This document shows positions 1 through 8,500 of a stretch of 55,622 nucleotides of DNA, piece by piece (position 1 is the first letter of the stretch; each line of letters starts with the position of its first letter). Source of the DNA: an uncultured Anaerolineae bacterium. GTDB taxonomy: Bacteria; Chloroflexota; Anaerolineae; CG2-30-64-16. Below the pieces are notes generated by a model. That model had not been told where the DNA came from. It did no database searches and saw only the letters and a list, made by a program, of their open reading frames with translations. Both the position numbers and the translations under genes were made by a program. The DNA lies in the NCBI GenBank assembly GCA_937124585.1, contig CAKZKT010000098.1, positions 1 to 55,622 on the forward strand, in the 5' to 3' direction.

Positions 1-294
1 ATACTGGCTAACAAAGTGAGTGCGTTGATCGATCGAGAGGAACCCAAAGATCTGGCTGATATCTGGGGTTTCTGTTGTCGTTACGGGTTATCGCTCAATG
101 ACGCAATTACCGGTGCGCAGGGTAAGGCCGCTGGCATCTTCCCGGCTGATCTTGCGCGAGTGTTGTGTTCGGTCACGAGTGATGACTGGAATCTTGTCCG
201 TTGGATCGAGGCGCCGCCCGTCGAAGTATTCATTCAGGATCTGAAGACACTGGGCGAGCGCCTCATTCTTGGAACGATTACACATGGGAGATAG
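1..294 (+). CDS. C-terminal fragment of AbiEii-like nucleotidyl transferase family protein (5' end outside window)
   Basis: The reading frame is open from base 1 to the stop at 292-294, so the gene starts upstream of the window. The first visible residues (ILANKVSALIDREEPKDLAD) match the place in AbiEii/AbiGii-type nucleotidyl transferase proteins where a conserved Lys is followed by an R-x-x-P-[KR]-D-x-x-D segment. The catalytic G-S and D-x-D part would lie upstream and is not seen. A GTG at 16 is an internal codon, not the likely start. Members may be toxins of type IV toxin-antitoxin systems, but many are solitary and uncharacterised, and no antitoxin gene is visible here. The family call rests only on the C-terminal fragment. 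Confidence 0.5.
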   Translation: MLANKVSALIDREEPKDLADIWGFCCRYGLSLNDAITGAQGKAAGIFPADLARVLCSVTSDDWNLVRWIEAPPVEVFIQDLKTLGERLILGTITHGR

Positions 295-1099
295 TCTGCG
301 CAGAACAGACAGTGCCAGGGATTATCTGGTCGAACAACTCCGCGATATGGCCCCCCACCGGGCGATTTTACGCGCAGTGGAGTGCAAGTTCATGGGCCGT
401 GTGCCGCTGAGGCCGCCCGTCCTGGATGTCGGTTGCGGCGACGGGCATTTTGCGTCCATCGCCTATGCGCAGCTGCCGCTCGATGTGGGGATTGATGTGT
501 TCCCCCGGGACTTGCACGAGGCTGCGCGGCGAGCCGGCGTGTATCGCAAGGTGATGTTCGCCAGCGCGACCGCTCTGCCGTTTGCTGATGCCAGCTTCAA
601 TACGGTGGTCAGCAACTGCGTGATCGAGCACATCCCGGACAACGCGGCTGTGCTGCACGAGATCTATCGCGTGTTGCGGCCGGGCGGCGTTTTCGCTACG
701 ACGCTGCCCAGCGAGCACTTCCCGGACTTTCTCCTCGGCGCCACGGCCTTGCGCAAGCTGGGGCTGGGGGGCCTGGGGCGAGCCTATGGCCGTTTTTTTA
801 ACCGCATCTCCAATCACCATCATGTCTGCGCGCCCGAGGAGTGGCGCCGGCGGTTCACCGCGGTCGGCTTCGTGGTGGTCGAGCAGACGTACTATTTCTC
901 GGTCGCTGCGCATCGCCGGTTCGACCTGAGCCACTACCTGGGCGTGCCGAACCTGATCAGCAAGCGGCTGGGCGGCCGCTGGATGTTGTTTGACTGGCAG
1001 CGCAAGCTATTCGAGCGCTGGCTGCGGCCGTATTATGAGGAGCCACTGCCGGCTGCAGGCGCGTATCAGTTCGTGCGCTGCGAGAAACCACGCCTGTAA
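284..1099 (+). CDS. Class I SAM-dependent methyltransferase (Methyltransf_11 type)
   Basis: About 271 residues from the ATG at 284, overlapping the end of the preceding gene by 11 bp; a TTG at 269 is an alternative start. SAM-binding motif I (VLDVGCGDG) is at residues 46-54. The acidic motif II region (GIDVFPRDL) and the post-motif segment VLRPGGVFATTLP follow as expected for Methyltransf_11. A hydrophobic region and an FxxVGF segment near the C terminus resemble methyltransferases of glycan and polyketide clusters. Substrate cannot be read from sequence. Its place directly upstream of six giant glycosyltransferase-like membrane proteins suggests methylation of a glycan or lipid carrier, but that is inference. 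Confidence 0.85.
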   Translation: MGDSLRRTDSARDYLVEQLRDMAPHRAILRAVECKFMGRVPLRPPVLDVGCGDGHFASIAYAQLPLDVGIDVFPRDLHEAARRAGVYRKVMFASATALPFADASFNTVVSNCVIEHIPDNAAVLHEIYRVLRPGGVFATTLPSEHFPDFLLGATALRKLGLGGLGRAYGRFFNRISNHHHVCAPEEWRRRFTAVGFVVVEQTYYFSVAAHRRFDLSHYLGVPNLISKRLGGRWMLFDWQRKLFERWLRPYYEEPLPAAGAYQFVRCEKPRL

Positions 1100-1138
1100 T
1101 CACGACGGATTTGTCTGTCTCGTCTGCGAGGATCCTCC

Positions 1139-4100
1139 ATGATGGCCGACGATAGCATGATCCCTGAGCCCGCATCCGTGTCCACGTCCGCTCCCGTGGC
1201 GCCATCGCGCGCGGCCCGGCGTTTCTGGCCGGATGCACGGTTGGAGCTGTTCGTCCCTCGTGGCGCGGATGGCGGCCTGGGCTTGCCGTGGCACAGCGTC
1301 CTCGCGGATTGGGCGCTGCTGGCGCTCTTGGTCTTCGCTTTTTGTGCCGTCTTCTTGGGCTTCGACGACGCGCGCACATTGCCGGGCAACGAAGCGGATG
1401 TCGTGCAGGCGTTGGATTGGACGTTGATCCACAGCCTGACCCACTTCGGCCAGTTCCCGCTGTGGAATCCGTATCTGCGCACCGGCTTCCCGTTCATCGC
1501 CGATCCCTTCCTCCATGTCTACAACCCGGTGGCGACCCTGCCCGTGCTGCTTTTTGGCGTCTGGTCTGGGTTCAAGATCGCATTGTTTCTTTCGTTTCTG
1601 GCCGCCGCGGTGGGCATGTGGTGGCTGGGCGTTGCCCTCGGACTGGGACGGCCGACGCGCCTCTGGATGGGCCTCATGTATGCGTTCACCGGCCAGGCGG
1701 TGGCGCGTTTCTTCCAGGGCGAATACGATTTCGTCCTGGGCTTTGCCTGGATCCCGTGGACGCTGGCGTTCATCTTGCTGGCGGTGCGCACCAGGCGGCG
1801 CAGTCATGCGCTTGTCGCCGCGTTTGCCCTGGCCCTTCTCTTCTTTTCCGGCAACGTTTACTACACGTTCTACATGATCCTCGTGCTTCCCCTGGCCGCG
1901 CTGGTGAGCGCGGCAGAGGTGGATTGGCCTGGTCGTCGCCTGCGCTGGCAGGTCCGGCCGCTGCTGATCATTGCCGTCATCGTGTTGTTGGCGATCGGAT
2001 TGACCGCAATCCAATGGCTGCCGTTGCTGGACTATTGGGGAAGCTACACCAAGATGCCCGATCCGGAGCTGATCGGCTCGCACAGCCTGCGCCAGATCTG
2101 GCTGGACTATGTGTCGAAGGACCCGCAGCGGCCGGATGCCTTCGCAAAATTGCCCTCCGAAGAATTCTACGCCTACACTGGCGTCTGGCCTTTTCTGTTT
2201 TTGGCTTTTGTGCCCCTGGCATATCGTCGCGGCCGACGACGGGAGATCGTTTTCCTGCTGCTTTTGGCGCTGCTGGTGGTTGCCTATGTGGCGACCAGGG
2301 ATATGCCCTGGGCGGGGCTCTACAAAGCGTCTCCGCTGCTGAACCAGTTCCGCTATCAGACGCGGATGCTCATTTACGGCGCGGTGGCGTTGATCGGGCT
2401 TGCCGGCTGTGGGCTCGACGCGATTTGGGCGCGCGTGGGCGCCAGGCCGCGGCTCAGCCTGGTGTCGGTGCCGGCCCTGGCGCGTGGGGCCGGCGCCTGG
2501 CTCGCCGCCATCGTGCTTGTCGCCTGTATGGTCTGGTCGGTGGGCGATGTGTACAGTGCCAACCGGCAATACATGCGGTCGCGCGAGCGGTATCTGCCAC
2601 CATACGAGCTGATGGAATGGCTGCGCCGGCATGATGCTTCGGTTTTCTATCTGGGCGCGCAGCAGGCCAGCTGGCATGGCCCGATCGTTGCGAACGGCAT
2701 CCGCTATCTGGACGCCTGGTATGGAATAACGCCGTTGATGCCCGTCCAGGGGGCCCTGAACACGCGGCCGGTGGTCGCTCGGCCCCACTACATGGCGCTC
2801 GGTAACGATCAGACGCCCGACCGTCCTCACGAGCTGGTGCGTCGTTTTGCGGCGCATAGCATCTGGCGGCTGCCGGACAGCTTGCCCTTTGCCCTCACCG
2901 TGGCCGAGGCCGTGCTGATGAACCCGGCCCTGCGCACCGAGCTGATGGCGTCCGAGGTCAGACCTGTAGCGCCGACGCTGGTCAGCCCCAATCGGATTGC
3001 CGTGCAGACCGACGGGACGGAGGGTGATTGGCTGGTCGTCCTGACCAGCGCCTACCACGGCTGGCGATTGACCGTAGACGGCGGCCCGGCGCGGCTGCGC
3101 AATGTCGGCGGCTACCTGGCCGTGCCGCTTCAGGCCGGTGTGCATCGGTATGAGTTCAGCTTCAGCCCGGCCTCGTTTTGGGTTGGCCTCATCGTGAGTC
3201 TGGCGACGGTGGGCGGACTGGTTGTGTTGGCCGTCGTGCAGGGCAGGCCACGGCGCAGGCGTTTCCGCGTGCAGGCGATGTACGCGCACGGCGTGTTGCA
3301 TCTGGCGCAGCCGTTGGAGCTGGCGGATGAGATGCCGGTGCGCGTCACCGTCGAGCCCATCGAGCAGCCCCAGCCCGAGGCCGAGGTGTGGAACGAGGCA
3401 GACGCCGGCGCAGAGTCGCCCCGGCTGGCGCGGCTGGGCTGGGCCCTGTTTGCCCTGGGCCTGTTCGTCTATCTCGTGACCAGGCTGTGGCAAATTGATC
3501 GGTTCCCGATCAACTTCTTCGCCGACGAGGCGACTTTCGCCCTGCTGGCGCAAGATTTGCTGGTGCACGGCCTGCGGGACAACTATCGTACATTCCTGCC
3601 AGTCTATTTCGAGGTTGCCAGCAACCGCTGGACGCCCGTTCTCGCTGTCTACACCCATTTGCCCGCAGTGGCGATGTTCGGCAAATCCATCGTCGCCGTG
3701 CGGGCGACCTCGGCGCTGGTCACGTTTCTGGTGCCCATTGCGGTCGCTCTGGTCTTGCGGCTGATCTTCCGCGCGCGTTTCTGGTGGGCGGGAGCGCTGA
3801 TCGTTGCCGTCGTCCCGACGTGGTTCATGCATTCCCGGACCGCGTTCGAATGGCTGACGATGGCGTCGTGCTATGCGGGCTTCATCCTGTTCTACCTGCT
3901 CTATCGCACCCGGGCACCGAAGTTTCTCTTCCCGGCCATCCTCTTCGGCGCGGCCACTTTCTACAATCATGCCTCCGGACAGCTGGTTATGGCGGCCGCG
4001 TTCCTTTTCCTGGGACTCTCGGACATTCGTTATCACCTGAAGCACTGGCGCACGATCCTGGTCGGGCTGCTCCTGGTCGCGTTTCTGGCCGTGCCGCTGC

Positions 4101-5491
4101 TGCGGTTCCAGCGTGCCCAGCCCGACGCGATGACGCGTCATCTGCGCGTCATCAATTCTTATTGGTTCCAGGATGTTCCGCTGACAGACAAGCTGCGTCA
4201 ATTCGTAGCCACCTATGCCTATGGGCTGAGCCCTCGATACTGGTTCCTGCCGAATGAGCAAGACTTGATCCGCCATCGCATGCAGGGTTACGGCAATCTC
4301 GGCTGGATCCTGCTGCCGTTGGTGGTGGCCGGAGTTGTAGTCTGTCTGCGCCGTGTGCGTTCGGCACCGCATCGGGCCGTGTTGCTGGCTGCGCTGGCAG
4401 CGCCCGCCGGCGCAGCGACCGCCGAAGTGGCAATCACGCGCATGATGGCCTTCATCCCTCCCCTTTGCATCCTCGCCGGCCTGGGCCTGGACGCCATGTT
4501 GGAAGGGACGCGCCGCGCCGTTCAGGCGATGCGCATGGGTGCGGGCCGGCCTGCATGGAGATCCTCCTCTGTTTATCGGGCTTTGGCGATCATCACCGCG
4601 GTCGGTCTGTCGGGTGCCAGCCTGTGGATGCTGCGGGATGCGCTGGTGAACGGGCCGACCTGGTACACGGACTACGGCATGTACGGGATGCAGTACGGCG
4701 CCCGTGAACTTTTTGCCGAGGCGATTCCCAAATACCTGAAGGAAAATCCCGGCGCAACGGTCATCGTCAGCCCGAACTGGGCCAACGGCACTGATACGTT
4801 TGTGCGCTTCTTCCTGCCGCCTGATCAACAGTTCACGCGCGTTCGGATGCACGACATCCGCTATTTCCTGGAGAAGCGCCGCGAGTTGACGTCCGACATG
4901 GTGCTGGTGATACCGGCCGATGAATATCACCAGGCCAAGGCCAGCCCGAAGTTCGCAGCCGCGGATGTGGCGCAGATGCTCCCATATCCTGACGGTCGGC
5001 CCGGCTTCTACTTCGTGCATCTGACCTACGCGGACAACGTGGATCAGCTTCTGGAGAGCGAGCGCGCCGCGCGCACCCGGCCCGTCGTGGGCGTGATAGA
5101 TCTGGCCGGACAGCAGGTGCAGGTCAGCCACTCGCAGTTTGACATGGGCCAGCTGCGCGATGTTTTTGACGGCGATCCCTTCTCGCTGGCGCGCGGGCTG
5201 GAGGCGAACCCGCTGGTGTTTGATTTTGCGTTCCCGACCCCACGCACAATCAGCGGGCTGCGCATCCGGCTGGGCACGATGGCGTTCAAGCTCACTGCGC
5301 AGCTCTGGGCCGACGGCGCGGCGACGCCGGAGGTGTACGAGCACACATCTCGCGACGACCGGCCCGATCCGGTTGCCGATTTGTCGTTCGATCGCGGCCC
5401 ACAGGCTGTTTCCCGGCTGCGCCTGGAGGTGTTGCATCTGAACGCGGGCGAAGAGGTCCACATTCATGTCAGGGAGATCGAATTCCGATGA
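1139..5491 (+). CDS. Giant membrane protein: YfhO-like domain + ArnT/GT39-like domain + discoidin-like C terminus
   Basis: About 1450 residues; ATG ATG at 1139/1142 with a GAGGA element about 7 bases upstream. Residues about 60-705 look like YfhO-type membrane proteins: many hydrophobic helices, an early FPLWNPYLRTGFPF segment, and a periplasmic finish around YHGWRLTVDGG (about 640) with a last helix near 680-700. A second multi-helix block begins near 760 with FFADEATFALLAQDL, the acidic pair typical of GT-C enzymes such as ArnT and PMT, and continues to about 1200. Residues about 1315-1450 (SQFDMGQLRDVFDGD, then LRIRLGTM and LRLEVLHL) resemble an F5/8 type C carbohydrate-binding domain. Thus it reads as two GT-C-like units and a probable sugar-binding domain in one chain. 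Donor and acceptor are unknown. Confidence 0.8.
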   Translation: MMADDSMIPEPASVSTSAPVAPSRAARRFWPDARLELFVPRGADGGLGLPWHSVLADWALLALLVFAFCAVFLGFDDARTLPGNEADVVQALDWTLIHSLTHFGQFPLWNPYLRTGFPFIADPFLHVYNPVATLPVLLFGVWSGFKIALFLSFLAAAVGMWWLGVALGLGRPTRLWMGLMYAFTGQAVARFFQGEYDFVLGFAWIPWTLAFILLAVRTRRRSHALVAAFALALLFFSGNVYYTFYMILVLPLAALVSAAEVDWPGRRLRWQVRPLLIIAVIVLLAIGLTAIQWLPLLDYWGSYTKMPDPELIGSHSLRQIWLDYVSKDPQRPDAFAKLPSEEFYAYTGVWPFLFLAFVPLAYRRGRRREIVFLLLLALLVVAYVATRDMPWAGLYKASPLLNQFRYQTRMLIYGAVALIGLAGCGLDAIWARVGARPRLSLVSVPALARGAGAWLAAIVLVACMVWSVGDVYSANRQYMRSRERYLPPYELMEWLRRHDASVFYLGAQQASWHGPIVANGIRYLDAWYGITPLMPVQGALNTRPVVARPHYMALGNDQTPDRPHELVRRFAAHSIWRLPDSLPFALTVAEAVLMNPALRTELMASEVRPVAPTLVSPNRIAVQTDGTEGDWLVVLTSAYHGWRLTVDGGPARLRNVGGYLAVPLQAGVHRYEFSFSPASFWVGLIVSLATVGGLVVLAVVQGRPRRRRFRVQAMYAHGVLHLAQPLELADEMPVRVTVEPIEQPQPEAEVWNEADAGAESPRLARLGWALFALGLFVYLVTRLWQIDRFPINFFADEATFALLAQDLLVHGLRDNYRTFLPVYFEVASNRWTPVLAVYTHLPAVAMFGKSIVAVRATSALVTFLVPIAVALVLRLIFRARFWWAGALIVAVVPTWFMHSRTAFEWLTMASCYAGFILFYLLYRTRAPKFLFPAILFGAATFYNHASGQLVMAAAFLFLGLSDIRYHLKHWRTILVGLLLVAFLAVPLLRFQRAQPDAMTRHLRVINSYWFQDVPLTDKLRQFVATYAYGLSPRYWFLPNEQDLIRHRMQGYGNLGWILLPLVVAGVVVCLRRVRSAPHRAVLLAALAAPAGAATAEVAITRMMAFIPPLCILAGLGLDAMLEGTRRAVQAMRMGAGRPAWRSSSVYRALAIITAVGLSGASLWMLRDALVNGPTWYTDYGMYGMQYGARELFAEAIPKYLKENPGATVIVSPNWANGTDTFVRFFLPPDQQFTRVRMHDIRYFLEKRRELTSDMVLVIPADEYHQAKASPKFAAADVAQMLPYPDGRPGFYFVHLTYADNVDQLLESERAARTRPVVGVIDLAGQQVQVSHSQFDMGQLRDVFDGDPFSLARGLEANPLVFDFAFPTPRTISGLRIRLGTMAFKLTAQLWADGAATPEVYEHTSRDDRPDPVADLSFDRGPQAVSRLRLEVLHLNAGEEVHIHVREIEFR

Positions 5492-5524
5492 TGCCCGGTA
5501 GAATCTGTCTGCAGCGAGGTGCAC

Positions 5525-8500
5525 ATGACTGACCTGGCGACGAATGCGGTTGCGAGGCGGCGAGAATCTCTGGCGCGGTTTTGGCGCCAGGCGCAGGCCT
5601 GGCTGGCCACCGACGTCGCGACGCGCTGGTTACTGGTCCTGATCCTTCTCGTCGGTGCCTATCTGCGGCTCACTCACCTTAACTGGGATCAGGGCACGCA
5701 CATCCACCCCGACGAGCGCTTCCTGACGATGGTGTCGGATGCCATGCGGCTGCCGCAGAGCCTGGGCGAGTTCTTCGACAGCACGAAGTCGCCCATGAGC
5801 CCGTACAACAAGGGCTACAACTTCTTCGTCTACGGGACGTTGCCCCTCTTCATCGTGAAGGTTGTAGCTGAGGTGGCCAACGAGTTCAACCAGGCCGTTC
5901 AGCTGTGGGTGAACGAGGGGGGCGCGGCGCTTTATTTGACCGGTTATGATGGCATTCACTTCGTGGGTCGCGCGCTGTCGGGCATCTTCGACCTCGGCTG
6001 CGTTTTGCTCGCGTTCGTGATCGGCCGGCGGCTGTACGGCCGCCGGGTGGGGCTGCTGGCCGCCGCGCTCTACGCGTTCGCGGTGTTGCCGTTGCAGCAG
6101 TCCCATTTCTACACGGTGGATACCTTCGGTTCTTTCTTTGCGCTGCTGGCGTTCTATTTCGCGGTGCGCGTGGCGCAGGGAGGCGAACATGGCCGTCGCG
6201 ATGGCGGCTGGGAGAGCTATGTGGGCCTGGGCGCCAGTCTGGGAGCCAGCCTGGCCTGCCGCATCAACCTGGCGCCGCTCGCCGGCATCGCGGTGCTGGC
6301 CGCCGGCATCCGCCTGTGGGATGACTGGCACAGCATGGCGGCTTTTGCGAACGCAAACGGGTCGGACAATGGCCGGCGCCGGCAGAGCGCTTGGCTCGGC
6401 ACGTTGATGCAGGCCACCCTCTTTCGGCTGCTGCTGATGGGCTTCATCACGATTGCTGTCTTCCGCATCGCACAGCCCTACGCATTCGGCGGCACGTCGT
6501 TGCTCGATTTCAGCCTGGCGCCCAAGTTCCGCGACAACATGGCGCAGATCAGCCTGCTCATCCGCGGGGATGCCGACTATCCGCCCGGCCACCAGTGGGC
6601 CAGCCGCACCCCGTTTGTTTTTCCGTTCGTCAACATGGTCGTTTGGGGCCTGGGCCTGCCGCTTGGCCTGGCCGCCTGGGCGAGTTGGGCCGCGGCCGCA
6701 TTCCAGGTAACGGCGGGATTGACCAGGAAAAAAGTAGACAAGGAGACAAAGCAACAGGGCGCCTTGGCGCCCGATCACCGTACCGCGGTTTCATCCCCAC
6801 ATTGGCGCGCCCACCTGCTTCCTGTCGCCTGGATCGGCGGCATGTTCCTCTGGCAGGGGTTGCAATATGTGCAGTCCATGCGCTATCTGCTGCCGATCTA
6901 TCCGCACCTGACGATCATGGCCGCATGGGGGCTGTGGGGGATGGTGGCGTGGACGCACGGGCAGATCGGCAGATCGGCAGATCGGCAAATCGGCAAATCG
7001 GCAATCGGACCGGTGGATGAAGTGGGGGAGGCTGAGCCTGTTCGAACGCCGTTCGTCGCCCGCATGCCGGATTCGGGATTCCGCATTTTGTATTTCACGC
7101 TGCGCATTTTGCGAGGCGCATCGCATGCGTTGTCTATCGTCGTGCGCAGCGTGGAACGTGTGGTGCGCACGCGTCGGTTTGCGTATGGGCTGCTGGCAGC
7201 CGTGACCATCCTGACGATGCTGTGGGGCTGGGGGTTCCTGGCGATCTATCGCCGACCATTGAGCCGGGTGACCGCCTCCCGCTGGATCTATGACAATGTG
7301 CCGCGCGGCAGTGTGATCGCCAACGAGCATTGGGACGACGGCCTGCCCCTGCGCATAGACGGCAAGGACGGTTTTGGCGGCTGGGGCTATCGCGGGCTCA
7401 GCTCCTCCAGCGACGGCTCGATGCAGATGTACATGGAGGATACGCCGGAAAAACGCGAGCTGCTCTACCGTTGGCTCAACGAGGCGGACTACCTCGTCTT
7501 CTCCAGCAACCGGCTGTGGGGCTCGATTCCGCGGCTGCCCATGCGCTACCCGATGACCACGTTGTACTACAAGCTGGTCTTCTCCGGCGAGCTCGGCTTC
7601 GAGCTGGCGGCGCACTTCACGTCTTTTCCGACCATCTTCGGCATCCAGTTCAACGATACGTGGGCCGAAGAGGCATTCAGCGTTTACGATCATCCGGAAG
7701 TGTACATCTTTCGGAAGACGCCGGCCTACAGCGAGGCGCTGGCGCGGTCGTTTTTCGATCCGATTGACCTGGAGCACGTGATCCAGATGTGGCCCAAGCA
7801 GGTGAGCGCGGCGCCGACCGCCCTGCGTTTCACCCCGGAGAAGGCCCAGATCCAGCAGGCGGGCGGCACGTGGAGCGCGCTGTTCAGCGAAGATAGCCTG
7901 CTGAACCGTTCGCCTGTGTTGTCTGTCGTCGCCTGGCTGCTGCTGATCGAACTGCTCGGCCTGGTGGCCTTCCCCATTGCCTTTGTGCTGATGCGCGGCC
8001 TGGCCGACCGCGGCTACGGCGTCAGCAAAATCCTCGGCATCCTCCTGCTGGCCTGGCTGAGCTGGTTCGGCCCCAGCATTGTCGGGACGTTAGTAGAGAC
8101 GTTGCATGCAACGTCTCTACAGATCCCGTATGCGCGCTGGTGGATCGCGCTGATGTTGGGGCTGCTGATCGGCGTGTCGGCGGGCCTGGCCTGGCGCAGG
8201 CGTCACGCGTTCCTGGCCTTTGTCCGCGCACGGCGGAGCCTGCTGCTGACCAGCGAGGCGGTTTTTCTGATCCTGTTCGCCCTGTTTTTGCTGATCCGCA
8301 TCGGCAACCCCGACCTCTGGCATCCGGCGCGCGGGGGCGAGAAGCCGATGGACTTCGCCTACCTGAACGCGGTCATCCGCTCCACGATCTTCCCGCCAAT
8401 TGACCCGTGGCAGTCGGGCGGTTTCATGAACTATTACTACTTCGGCTTCGTCATCGTCGGCACGCCGGTAAAACTGATCAGCATTTTGCCGTGGGTGGCG

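Noticed and set aside
1100-5524. A minus-strand open frame of about 1474 codons opposite the YfhO-ArnT gene
   Set aside because: Its product is Gln/Arg/His-rich with no domain or membrane helices; long antisense frames arise from GC-rich codon use in the real gene. The same holds for long frames opposite 8117-10351, 10770-14006, 23170-25188 and 28353-30530 (minus), and 42399-43463, 43529-44488 and 51640-53121 (plus).
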